Notes under the pieces: generated by a model
Database searches by the model: none
What the model saw: the letters and a program-made list of their open reading frames with translations, nothing else
Told to the model about the DNA's origin: nothing
In this document: positions 6,193-13,018 of the stretch, in pieces
Position numbering within the stretch: the stretch's first letter is position 1
Layout: each line of letters opens with the position of its first letter
Translations under genes and position numbers: made by a program
Assembly: GCA_934427095.1 (NCBI GenBank)
Contig: CAKRYM010000019.1
Span: forward strand, 1 to 14,976
DNA length: 14,976 nucleotides
Source: an uncultured Bacillota bacterium
Lineage (GTDB): Bacteria > Bacillota > Dehalobacteriia > UBA4068
Reading direction: 5' to 3'

Positions 6193-6963
6193 CTAATCGA
6201 TTAACCCTAATCGGCTTGCTAAAGCGAAGAGCTGGGTTTTCTCCCCGCTGCTAACCAATTTGATCTGGCCTTTGCCGTCTGTGGAGCGGAGTTTCCCCCC
6301 TTCTTGCAGGCGGCGTTTTGTTTCTTTGGCAGCTCCCTTTCCCCCTTGATACAAGGAGGGTTTTTCTCCCAGCTGTTTACGAAGGGCAGGAATAATTAGG
6401 GGGTAATGGGTACAGCCCAGCACAACGGCGTCTGGCATTGCGTCAAAGGAAAGGCGTTGCGCCAGATAATCGTCCAGTACTTGGTCGTCTAAATGCCCTT
6501 GTTCAATATATTCCGCTAAGCCCGGACAAGGCAAGGGAAGAATTTCCGCTTGATCTTGATATTGGGAGAGAAGCCGGGCAAATTTTTCCTCTTTCAGGGT
6601 TAAAGGCGTGGCCATGACCAGAATACGGCCGCCGGGATGCTGGGTGACCGCGGGTTTTAGGGCCGGCTCAAGACCAATAATGGGTAAATGAGGATAAGCT
6701 TCCCGCAGGGGGATAATGGCAGCAGAAGTAGCGGTATTACAGGCTACCACAATGGCTTTGGGGTCTGCCTGCAACATTTCTTCTACCACGGCAAAAGTCA
6801 GGGAACGGACCTCTGCCGGTTTTTTTTCTCCATATGGGGCATGGGCATTATCCCCAAAATAAAGATAATCTTCTGCGGGCAGTAACGCTTTTAGCTCCGT
6901 AAGTACGCTAAGTCCGCCTAAACCGGAATCCATCACCGCAATGGGTTGGTGCAAATGGGTCAT
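6193..6963 (-). CDS. murI: Glutamate racemase
   Basis: MurI interconverts L- and D-glutamate in the cytoplasm, supplying D-Glu for peptidoglycan. In 256 aa the family motifs are present in order: AVMDSGLGGLSV (9-20) with D12-S13, the GDNAHAPYG segment (37-45), the first catalytic cysteine C75 in VACNTATSA and the second, C184, in LGCTHYPL. Length is normal. The start has GGGGAGGG upstream on the minus strand. It begins 15 bases after the dehydrogenase gene and is surely cotranscribed with it. I see nothing that ties the two enzymes to one pathway. Confidence 0.96.
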   Translation of the reverse strand: MTHLHQPIAVMDSGLGGLSVLTELKALLPAEDYLYFGDNAHAPYGEKKPAEVRSLTFAVVEEMLQADPKAIVVACNTATSAAIIPLREAYPHLPIIGLEPALKPAVTQHPGGRILVMATPLTLKEEKFARLLSQYQDQAEILPLPCPGLAEYIEQGHLDDQVLDDYLAQRLSFDAMPDAVVLGCTHYPLIIPALRKQLGEKPSLYQGGKGAAKETKRRLQEGGKLRSTDGKGQIKLVSSGEKTQLFALASRLGLID

Positions 6964-6978
6964 GTTTTTCCCTCCCCA

Positions 6979-7929
6979 TCAGACTAGGTTTTGGGGCGTC
7001 CCTTGTAAGTAGGCCTGAATATTGCTGAAGATGATTTCCGCCCGGTTTTGCATGGCTTCTGCGGTAGCAAAGGCCACGTGGGGCGTTAGCACAGTATGGG
7101 GTGCCTGCAGCAAAGGCATATCCATAGACAGGGGTGGCTCTTGGTCAAATACATCCAACCCTGCGCCGGCAATCACCCCTTGGCTTAGGGCTTCCGCCAG
7201 GGCGGCGCTATCCACTACCGGCCCTCTGGCCGTGTTGATTAAGATAGCCGTGGGCTTCATCAGCGCCAATTCCTCTTTACCGATTAACCCGTTGGTGCCT
7301 TGATTGGCTGGCACATGGAGAGAAAGAATATCGCTTTGGGCTAGGACTTCCTGGAAAGGAAGGTACGTCACGCCCAGCGCTTTGGCTTCCGGTCGCTCGG
7401 AGCGGCTCCAAGCAATCAGCCTTAAGCCAAAGGCTTTGCCGATTTCCGCCACCCTACAACCAATGGCGCCAGTGCCAATCAGCCCCAGGGTTTTGCCTTT
7501 CAGCTCCCATCCGACCAATCCGGTTTTGTCCTTCCCGGTTCGGGTAGCTTTATCGCAAGCAGGGATAAAGCGGGCGGCGGCAATCATCAGCCCAAAGACT
7601 AATTCCGCCACGGCGTCTGTGGAGTACCCTGCGCAATTGCTCATGATAATACCGCGGCTACGGCAATATTCCGTGTCCACATGATCCACGCCCGTAAAGC
7701 CAATAGAAATCATTTTCAAGTTTGGGCAATGACTGAGGACGCTTTCCCGCAAAGGTTGGTTGGCTAAAATCAAAATTTCTGCTTCTTGTATCCGCTGAAT
7801 GAGCGCCGCGTCATCTTGGGCCCGGTTGGGGTAAAGGGTGACTTGATGTCCTTGGGCGATCAACGGTGCGGCTAATGTATGAAAAGCTTCGCTGGTGATG
7901 CCCAGCGGCTCCATGCAAACAATGTTCAT
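6979..7929 (-). CDS. D-isomer specific 2-hydroxyacid dehydrogenase
   Basis: This NAD-dependent dehydrogenase of 316 aa reduces a 2-oxo acid to a D-2-hydroxy acid or the reverse. The exact substrate (phosphoglycerate, glyoxylate/hydroxypyruvate or another) cannot be told. The Rossmann motif is G152-T-G154-A-I-G157 in the inserted coenzyme domain. The catalytic triad is R235 (INTARG), E264 (DVFDQEPP) and H284 (LTPHVA). I chose ATG 7929, seven codons inside the longest frame, because GGAGGG lies six bases upstream; the outer ATG at 7950 falls just next to the predicted promoter -10. There is no ACT domain, so it is not a full-length SerA. The gene is first in a two-gene unit with murI. Confidence 0.92.
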   Translation of the reverse strand: MNIVCMEPLGITSEAFHTLAAPLIAQGHQVTLYPNRAQDDAALIQRIQEAEILILANQPLRESVLSHCPNLKMISIGFTGVDHVDTEYCRSRGIIMSNCAGYSTDAVAELVFGLMIAAARFIPACDKATRTGKDKTGLVGWELKGKTLGLIGTGAIGCRVAEIGKAFGLRLIAWSRSERPEAKALGVTYLPFQEVLAQSDILSLHVPANQGTNGLIGKEELALMKPTAILINTARGPVVDSAALAEALSQGVIAGAGLDVFDQEPPLSMDMPLLQAPHTVLTPHVAFATAEAMQNRAEIIFSNIQAYLQGTPQNLV

Positions 7930-7954
7930 GCTATCCCTCCTTTGATTCATCTAT

Positions 7955-7983
7955 AGTATACCACAGAAAAAAGGGGTTTTCCA
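7955..7983 (-). promoter_or_regulatory. Promoter for dehydrogenase-murI
   Basis: On the minus strand, TGGAAA (7983-7978), a 17-base spacer and TATACT (7960-7955) form a housekeeping-type promoter. TGG immediately before TATACT gives an extended -10, which offsets the modest -35. It lies 26 bases before the chosen start codon. Confidence 0.75.
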
Positions 7984-8010
7984 CTGAAAAAGCCGCGGCC
8001 AAAATTTTAG

Positions 8011-8039
8011 TAGGAATCGAAAACCAGATATGCTATACT
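8011..8039 (+). promoter_or_regulatory. Promoter for cdd-BMP lipoprotein
   Basis: TATACT at 8034-8039 preceded by TGC makes an extended -10. The -35 (TAGGAA, 8011-8016, 17-base spacer) is poor. Transcription should begin near 8046, just after the in-frame ATG at 8042, which favours ATG 8066 as the cdd start. It is divergent from the dehydrogenase-murI promoter and uses the same -10 hexamer. Confidence 0.65.
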
Positions 8040-8065
8040 AAATGGTTGAAGGGAGTGGTGGCCCA

Positions 8066-8503
8066 ATGAAAGACCAAAAGAAAATAGGGGAAGCCTTAAT
8101 GCAGCAAGCCTTAATTGTGCGAAAAAACGCCTATGCGCCTTACTCCCGTTTTGCCGTGGGCGCAGCTTTGCTTAGCCAAGGAGGACAGGTGTTTTTGGGC
8201 TGTAATTGGGAAAACGCTGCTTATCCCGCGGGCCTTTGCGCGGAACGGAGCGCTTTAGCCCAGGCAATTTCAGCCGGCTGTCGTGATTTTTTGGCCTTGG
8301 CCTTGGTTGGGGGGCCGGTGGAAAGCAAGGAAGACGTCTTGGACGAATGCTTTCCTTGCGGCATGTGTTTACAAGCATTAAGGGAGTTTTGCTCCCAGGA
8401 TTTTCCCATTTATTTGTTTGCTCAAGGCCAAATTCGCCAGGTAACCTTGGGACAGTTGTTGCCCTATGGTTTTTCTAGCGATCATTTGCCCCAGGAGGAA
8501 TGA
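8066..8503 (+). CDS. cdd: Cytidine deaminase
   Basis: Cdd converts cytidine and deoxycytidine to uridine and deoxyuridine in pyrimidine salvage. With the start at 8066 the protein is 145 aa, slightly longer than the usual 130-136 because of the C-terminal tail. The zinc site is complete: C58 with the proton shuttle E60 in GLCAERSA, and C98 and C101 in PCGMC. The substrate-binding N-terminal stretch AYAPYSRFAVGAAL (22-35) is present. I prefer ATG 8066 over ATG 8042, because the latter precedes the predicted transcription start; GGGAG is the nearest, somewhat distant, ribosome binding site. The lipoprotein gene follows one base after the stop. Confidence 0.94.
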   Translation: MKDQKKIGEALMQQALIVRKNAYAPYSRFAVGAALLSQGGQVFLGCNWENAAYPAGLCAERSALAQAISAGCRDFLALALVGGPVESKEDVLDECFPCGMCLQALREFCSQDFPIYLFAQGQIRQVTLGQLLPYGFSSDHLPQEE

Positions 8504-8504
8504 C

Positions 8505-9638
8505 ATGAAAAAAACGTTACTGGTTCTATTGGCCGTGGTTTGGCTGTGTTTGGCTGGTTGTTCCGTGGAAATGGTAGGGGATACCAGTGAAGCTGCGCAA
8601 AATCAAGGTCAGGAAACAGCTTTAAAGGATAAATCTACCCTGGAAGGGGAATATTTGCTGGCATTGGTTTTGGATGAAACCAGCCCAGAAGAAGAATATC
8701 ATGTGGAGCAGATCTGGGCGGGGATTTCCGCTTTTGCAGAAGAAATGGAACTGACCTGCGCCTATTATGCTGCTGCTTCTCCCAATCAGGCTGCCAGAGA
8801 GGAAGCGGTAAACCAAGCGGTATTAGCCGGGGCGGAAATCGTTTTTTGCTATGGCGCAAATTATGAGCCTGTGGTGTATCAAATGCAGAAAACCTGCCCA
8901 GATACGGAATTCGTCCTCTTTGACGGAGAACCTAGAGCCGCAGATTATAGCGATTATGCCTTAGGTGAGAATGTGGAGGCCATTTATTTTGCCGAAGCGG
9001 AGATGGGCTATTTGGCGGGCTATGCTGCGGTAATGGAGGGCTATACGCAACTAGGCTTTATGGCAGGCTTACCGGTCAGCTCTGTCATGCGTTACGGCGG
9101 CGGCTATTTGCAGGGAATACATGATGCGGCTAAGGCTACCCAAAAGCAGGTTACCGTTACCTATTATTACAGTGGCTTAACCACAGCGGACGATTCCTTG
9201 ACCAGCATGGCCGGAAATCTTTACCTCAATAATGTCCAGGTCATTTTTACCTGTGAGGAAGATTTTATTCCTTATTTAGCGAAGGCCGCAGAAGCCGGGA
9301 ATCATAAGGTGATTGGGGTTTGCCCAGAGGATTATACCATTTCAGAAACGGTGCTAACCTGCATCAAAAAAGAATACGCCCAAATGACGGAACTATTGCT
9401 GAACAATTATTATCAGGAGATGTTCCAAGGGGGTACGGTACAAACCCTGGATGTAGGAGATGGCGCCATTAGTTTGGATATGGAAAATAGTCGTTTTGCC
9501 GTATTCTCTCAAACGGAGTATAACACGCTTTTGTCCGCTTTGGCTGAGCACAAAACAGTGGTACAGGATATTTCTGATCCGGCTTATGACTTGACGACCA
9601 TGTATTCGGATTATGTTACCGTAACGGTGTTGGAATAA
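8505..9638 (+). CDS. BMP family (nucleoside-binding type) lipoprotein
   Basis: This 377 aa protein is a secreted, lipid-anchored substrate-binding protein of the basic membrane protein (PnrA/Med-like) family. The signal peptide ends in the lipobox L-A-G-C19. Family features include a large periplasmic-binding fold, the segment AEMGYLAGYAAVMEG typical of BMP proteins and the following GFMAG with GGGYLQGIHDAA. Known members bind purine or pyrimidine nucleosides for ABC transporters. Adjacency to cdd, from which it is separated by one base, supports a nucleoside ligand here, by inference. The start at 8505 has AGGAGGAA four bases upstream. No permease or ATPase follows, so the partner transporter, if any, is elsewhere. 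No terminator is seen between this gene and the FMN riboswitch region. Confidence 0.88.
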   Translation: MKKTLLVLLAVVWLCLAGCSVEMVGDTSEAAQNQGQETALKDKSTLEGEYLLALVLDETSPEEEYHVEQIWAGISAFAEEMELTCAYYAAASPNQAAREEAVNQAVLAGAEIVFCYGANYEPVVYQMQKTCPDTEFVLFDGEPRAADYSDYALGENVEAIYFAEAEMGYLAGYAAVMEGYTQLGFMAGLPVSSVMRYGGGYLQGIHDAAKATQKQVTVTYYYSGLTTADDSLTSMAGNLYLNNVQVIFTCEEDFIPYLAKAAEAGNHKVIGVCPEDYTISETVLTCIKKEYAQMTELLLNNYYQEMFQGGTVQTLDVGDGAISLDMENSRFAVFSQTEYNTLLSALAEHKTVVQDISDPAYDLTTMYSDYVTVTVLE

Positions 9639-9689
9639 ACAACCAAGGATGAAAGGCCAGTATACGGTAAAAAACCAGGCCAAATTGCC

Positions 9690-9718
9690 TTGACAAGGAA
9701 AAAGATCCAGCGTATAAT
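9690..9718 (+). promoter_or_regulatory. Consensus sigma-A promoter driving the FMN riboswitch RNA
   Basis: TTGACA at 9690-9695, a 17-base spacer and TATAAT at 9713-9718 match the housekeeping consensus at every position. Transcription should begin near 9725. It is the best promoter in the window, yet it leads only to the riboswitch and its terminator. Confidence 0.95.
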
Positions 9719-9755
9719 ATAGCCGATGCTGAAAACAGCGAAAAATTGCATAAGT

Positions 9756-9867
9756 ACATCTTCAGGGCAGGGTGAAAGTCCCTACCGGTGGTAAAGCCCA
9801 CGAGCCGTAAGGCATGATTCGGTGAAATTCCGAAGCCGACAGTATAGTCTGGATGAAAGAAGAATGT
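9756..9867 (+). promoter_or_regulatory. FMN riboswitch (RFN element)
   Basis: This is the flavin mononucleotide-sensing aptamer that normally controls riboflavin synthesis or uptake genes. The conserved pieces occur in order: AGGGCAGGGTGAAAGTCCC (9764-9782), ACCGGTGG (9784-9791), TAAAGCCCACGAGCC, GATTCGGTGAAATTCCG, then GCCGACAGTATAGTCTGGATG and GAAAGAAGA. The closing P1 stem pairs ACATCTTC (9756-9763) with GAAGAATGT (9859-9867) with one bulged base. All core elements look intact, so ligand binding is expected. It begins about 30 bases after the predicted transcription start. The unusual feature is that no gene on this strand follows before the next terminators and the converging gene. Confidence 0.95.
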
Positions 9868-9897
9868 TGCACAGAATACAAGGATTCTGAGAATTTT

Positions 9898-9934
9898 GCT
9901 CTGGATGCGTTTAAACGCGCCAGAGCTTTTCTTT
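9898..9934 (+). terminator. Riboswitch expression-platform terminator
   Basis: GCTCTGG (9898-9904) pairs with CCAGAGC (9920-9926); an inner GCGT/ACGC stem with a TTAA loop closes the hairpin. The tail is TTTTCTTT. It sits 30 bases after the aptamer, the usual place for a terminator controlled by FMN. A smaller hairpin, CAGAAT/ATTCTG (9872-9877 with 9884-9889), lies between them. I could not identify a convincing competing antiterminator by eye. Confidence 0.88.
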
Positions 9935-9966
9935 CGGATACTTGGGTTCTTCTTTTGGCCTAAAAC
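9935..9966. other. Non-coding gap after the FMN riboswitch
   Basis: This short gap lies within a 368-base stretch (9639-10006) that has no protein gene. That stretch holds about 50 bases of unmarked sequence after the lipoprotein stop, then the promoter, riboswitch, terminator, this gap and the bidirectional terminator. I see no further feature in it. Confidence 0.8.
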
Positions 9967-9996
9967 AAAAGCCCTGAACCATGGTTCAGGGCTTTT
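9967..9996. terminator. Bidirectional terminator after the transporter gene
   Basis: This is a near-perfect palindrome: AAAAGCCCTGAACC (9967-9980) pairs with its complement at 9983-9996, with T-rich tails on both strands. It terminates the minus-strand ArsB/NhaD-type gene and is a second stop for any plus-strand RNA passing the riboswitch terminator. Confidence 0.92.
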
Positions 9997-10006
9997 TGGT
10001 ATGAAT

Positions 10007-11125
10007 TTAGACCATTTCTAGTAGAATAAGCTTCCCTACTGGTAAAAGCAGGGCCAGCAATAGCAGATTGACCCCAGAGAAAACCAGTAAATAACGGCCT
10101 TTTTTCCCATGGGCGCTTTGGCAATAAGCTTTAAAGGAGATTAAGCTAGCTAAGGACGCCACCAAGGTGCCTAGGCCACCGATATCTACCCCTAAGAGCA
10201 GCGCAGGAGCGTTTTCCGTAAAGGGAGCCAGCATAATGGCGGCTGGCACATTGCTGATTACCTGGCTCATCAAAGCCCCGGCCAACAAAGCCCGCTGGGA
10301 AAGCCATTGATGTAATTGTTCTTGTAGTCCAGGTAAATGCCCGAGATTGCCTACGAAAATGAAAAAGCAAACAAACGTCAATAACAAGCTATAATCGATT
10401 TCCCGAAAGACTTTGCGGTCAGTCAGCGCCAGGCAAAGGACCAGTACTACCAGACAAAGCCAATGGGGAATGATTTTCAGCACGGCCAGGATGCAGACCA
10501 GAAAAAGCAGGCCATATTCCAGAGCCAACCTTTTTTTCAGCGGTGGCCGTTCTTTCCCTTCCAGTACGGGCAAAGGCGCATTCCGTTGGCTACGGATTAA
10601 GACTAGCAAGAGCAAGAGGCTAATCAATCCTAGGGGCAAAGTAAGCTTTAAGAAGGCTCCTAGGCTCATGTCATAATAGGTGAACAAAAAAAGATTTTGC
10701 GGATTGCCCACTGGCGTCATGAGGGACCCCATGTTAGCCGCTACGGTTTCCAACACTACCACGAAAATTACCGCGTCCTCCCGACACTCTTGCATTAAGC
10801 TTAAGGTAAGGGGGACGAAGGTAAGCAAGGCCACGTCATTGGTAATGAGCATGGAGGTAAAGAAACAAAGGCCAGCCAAAGCCAAAGACAAGGCGCGCAC
10901 GCTATGCACCCGGCTGAGAACCTGCTGGGATAGCAAGTCAAAAACGCCCGTATGGCGGAAGCCTGCTACCACTGCCATGAGACAGAAAAGCAAAATCAGC
11001 ACAGAAGTATCAATATATTCCGCATAGGTGATATCAGGCGGCACAATCAGCATGGATAAAGCCGCGGCCAATAGGGAGAGGAGTAAGACAATCTCTCGTT
11101 TGGCAAAAGAAAATATCGTTTGCAT
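10007..11125 (-). CDS. ArsB/NhaD-type (ion transporter superfamily) permease
   Basis: This is a polytopic inner membrane transporter of 372 aa with about ten hydrophobic segments. Two family repeats are clear: ITNDVALLTFVPL (94-106) followed by MGSLMTPVGNPQNLFL (132-147), and in the second half ISNVPAAIMLAPF followed by a GGLGT segment. These are typical of the CitMHS/ArsB/NhaD-like superfamily of anion and Na+/H+ transporters. The transported ion or acid cannot be told; no ars genes are near. The length is shorter than ArsB itself (about 430 aa). The start is supported by GGAGGT five bases upstream. It appears to be a single-gene unit between its own promoter and the palindromic terminator. 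Confidence 0.85.
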   Translation of the reverse strand: MQTIFSFAKREIVLLLSLLAAALSMLIVPPDITYAEYIDTSVLILLFCLMAVVAGFRHTGVFDLLSQQVLSRVHSVRALSLALAGLCFFTSMLITNDVALLTFVPLTLSLMQECREDAVIFVVVLETVAANMGSLMTPVGNPQNLFLFTYYDMSLGAFLKLTLPLGLISLLLLLVLIRSQRNAPLPVLEGKERPPLKKRLALEYGLLFLVCILAVLKIIPHWLCLVVLVLCLALTDRKVFREIDYSLLLTFVCFFIFVGNLGHLPGLQEQLHQWLSQRALLAGALMSQVISNVPAAIMLAPFTENAPALLLGVDIGGLGTLVASLASLISFKAYCQSAHGKKGRYLLVFSGVNLLLLALLLPVGKLILLEMV

Positions 11126-11142
11126 AGCAACCTCCGTGGGCT

Positions 11143-11171
11143 ATTTTACTGCCTATGACGTGGTTTTGCAA
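11143..11171 (-). promoter_or_regulatory. Promoter for the ArsB/NhaD-type permease
   Basis: On the minus strand, TTGCAA (11171-11166), a 17-base spacer and TAAAAT (11148-11143) form a good housekeeping-type promoter, 17 bases before the start codon. The implied leader is short but contains the GGAGGT site. Confidence 0.65.
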
Positions 11172-11267
11172 GGACTTTTTTCTGAAATACTGGAGGGGAG
11201 AGAAACAGTTTTTCCCCCTTGCCTAAGGGCTTGTTCAGCAGCCTCTTTAGACAGAAAGGAGTAGGGC

Positions 11268-12170
11268 ATGATGGTTTTGCCCATGAGAAAAAAGCAAGGA
11301 AAACAAAGCCTCTCCCGGCGTAAAACTTGGCGCGCAGCTCTCTTTTTATTGCCCATTGCCGTGTTTTCCTTGGTGTTCAGCTATTTCCCCTTTTGCCGTA
11401 TTTTGCTGCATACAGTAACCGAAGTGAATGCAAAAGGCGTAATTACGGGCTGGGCAGGGCTGGAAAACTTTGCTTATGTGTTTGGCCGGGCAGATTTTGC
11501 TAAGGCATTGACCAATACCTTACTGCTGACGGCCATGAATGTCCCGTTAACCTTGCTGATTACCATTGGTCTGGCTTTGCTTGCCAACAAAAAGCGCCGT
11601 TTAAGCCCGGTTTATGAAACCCTCTTTACCATGCCCATGGCCGTGTCCATGTCCGCGGCCTGTATGATTTTTAAGGCCATGCTTAACCCCACGGTGGGTT
11701 TTGTGAATTATTTTTTCGGCTGGAATCTGGGTTGGTTTGAAAGCCGTAGCACGGCCTTATTTGCGATTTTATTGATTACCCTTTGGATGGGCATTGGCTT
11801 TGATTTTCTTCTTTTCCTGGCGGCCTTTCGCAATGTGCCTCAGGATGTGCTGGACGCCGCAAAGTTGGACGGTGCGGGATTCTTCTGCCGGCTTTGGCGC
11901 ATTCAACTGCCGATCATTTCCCCTACCATACTTTATGTGCTGTGTACCAATACGGTGCTGGCCATGATGTGTTCCGGCCCTATGATTATCATTACCCAGG
12001 GCGGTCCTTCCGGCGCTACCACCAGTTTGATTCAAATGATGTATGCTTCTGGCTTGGGCAGCTCGGATTATAGTTTGGCTGCGATTTTAAGCCTGACTAC
12101 CTTTGTGCTGACCTTGGGCTTTACGATCTTGGCCTTTGCCTTTGAACGGAAGAAGGTGTTTTATCAATGA
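11268..12170 (+). CDS. CUT1 family sugar ABC transporter permease (UgpA/MalF-like)
   Basis: This is one of two membrane subunits (300 aa) of a carbohydrate or glycerol-phosphate importer. It has six predicted membrane segments, starting at about 22-45. The cytoplasmic EAA loop that docks the ATPase reads DAAKLDGAGFFCRLWRIQLP (196-215). The opening LLPIAVFSLVFSYFP and the QGGPSGATT segment are typical of UgpA/LacF proteins. AAGGAG lies six bases before ATG 11268; a second ATG follows directly at 11271. The basic N-terminus (KKQGKQ, RRK) fits a cytoplasmic start. The stop overlaps the second permease by four bases (ATGA). I found no convincing promoter in the 142 bases upstream. Confidence 0.93.
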   Translation: MMVLPMRKKQGKQSLSRRKTWRAALFLLPIAVFSLVFSYFPFCRILLHTVTEVNAKGVITGWAGLENFAYVFGRADFAKALTNTLLLTAMNVPLTLLITIGLALLANKKRRLSPVYETLFTMPMAVSMSAACMIFKAMLNPTVGFVNYFFGWNLGWFESRSTALFAILLITLWMGIGFDFLLFLAAFRNVPQDVLDAAKLDGAGFFCRLWRIQLPIISPTILYVLCTNTVLAMMCSGPMIIITQGGPSGATTSLIQMMYASGLGSSDYSLAAILSLTTFVLTLGFTILAFAFERKKVFYQ

Positions 12171-12997
12171 CCCCTTCTTGGAAAAGCCGTTTGGAGGATA
12201 TCGTCGTCAGTGTAGTGGCCGTCTTGATTGGTTTGGTGTTGATTTTCCCCATCATTTATTGTTTCTGCGGCGCCTTTAAAACCGCGGCGGAATTCACCCA
12301 GCCAGAACTTTTACCGGGCAGTTTTCGGAATTTGGACAATTTCCGGCAAGCCTTAACCCAAGCGCCTTTGCTACGCTATATGCTCAATTCCTGTATTGTG
12401 GCTTTCTTAGGTAGCAGCGTCAGAATGGTGATTTCCCTTTTGGCGGCTTATGCTTTTACCTATTTTGATTTCCCGGGCCGGAAATTCTGCTTTTTCCTGG
12501 TTTTGGGGACTATGATGATGCCGGGGGATATTTTGTTGGCTACCAATTACCTGACGGTTTCCCGTTTGCATTTGCTCAACAGCTATTTGGGGATTTGTAT
12601 CGTTAGCTTTGTCAGCGGCTCCCAAACGTTTATGCTCAGGCAAAAGTTCCGCACCGTCCCGCGGGCTTTACGGGATGCGGCGGAGCTGGACGGTTGCGGG
12701 GATTTTCGCTTTTTGTGCCAGGTGCTGATTCCCCATTGTCGGCCAGTGATTACCACTTTGTTCATGCAAAGCTTTATTACCTTGTGGAATTCTTATCTTT
12801 GGCCTTTGCTGGTCACTGCCTCCAGCGGTAAAATGCGCACCATTATGGTGGGAATTACCAAGTTAAATTCTTGGGAGGACAGTAATTATCAGTTGGTCAT
12901 GGCCGGGGTAGTCATTTCCTTATTGCCGTCGTTTTTGTTGTTTATTGCCATGCGCCGCAGCGTGAAAAAAGGCGCGCTGGATGATGCATGGATTTAA
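12167..12997 (+). CDS. CUT1 family sugar ABC transporter permease (UgpE/MalG-like)
   Basis: This is the second membrane subunit (276 aa) and pairs with the preceding permease, which it overlaps by four bases. It has about six membrane segments. The EAA loop reads RDAAELDGCGDFRFLCQVLIP (169-189), shown here as DAAELDGCG and QVLIP. The stretch NSYLWPLLVT (208-217) is characteristic of UgpE-type proteins. Length is normal for the family. The ligand cannot be deduced from it; resemblance to the Ugp group suggests sugars or glycerol-phosphate compounds. A four-base overlap upstream and a 21-base gap to the lipoprotein start indicate one operon. Confidence 0.93.
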   Translation: MTPSWKSRLEDIVVSVVAVLIGLVLIFPIIYCFCGAFKTAAEFTQPELLPGSFRNLDNFRQALTQAPLLRYMLNSCIVAFLGSSVRMVISLLAAYAFTYFDFPGRKFCFFLVLGTMMMPGDILLATNYLTVSRLHLLNSYLGICIVSFVSGSQTFMLRQKFRTVPRALRDAAELDGCGDFRFLCQVLIPHCRPVITTLFMQSFITLWNSYLWPLLVTASSGKMRTIMVGITKLNSWEDSNYQLVMAGVVISLLPSFLLFIAMRRSVKKGALDDAWI

Positions 12998-13002
12998 TAC
13001 AT

Positions 13003-13011
13003 GAGGAGGAG
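13003..13011 (+). promoter_or_regulatory. Ribosome binding site deciding the lipoprotein start
   Basis: GAGGAGGAG lies seven bases before ATG 13019 and four before ATG 13016. The longest frame begins at ATG 13001, which would precede this site and is unlikely to be used. Confidence 0.75.
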
Positions 13012-13018
13012 CTTGATG

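Noticed and set aside
9639..9689. Possible terminator after the lipoprotein gene
   Set aside because: Only weak complementarities such as TTGG/CCAA and GGCC/GGCC are present, with no T run. I do not call a terminator here.
9864..9890. An 8-codon frame directly after the aptamer
   Set aside because: It is very short, has a weak purine-rich upstream sequence that belongs to the P1 stem, and encodes nothing recognisable. A start codon relic of a lost gene is possible but not shown.
9905..10021. A 38-codon frame after the FMN riboswitch that could have been its missing gene
   Set aside because: It has no ribosome binding site, starts inside the terminator hairpin, runs through a second terminator and overlaps the opposite gene. 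The translation shows no recognisable protein.
11172..11267. A promoter or catabolite operator upstream of the ABC transporter
   Set aside because: TTGCAA at 11166-11171 has no good -10 at the right spacing on the plus strand, and I found no cre-like palindrome. The true promoter is not visible to me.
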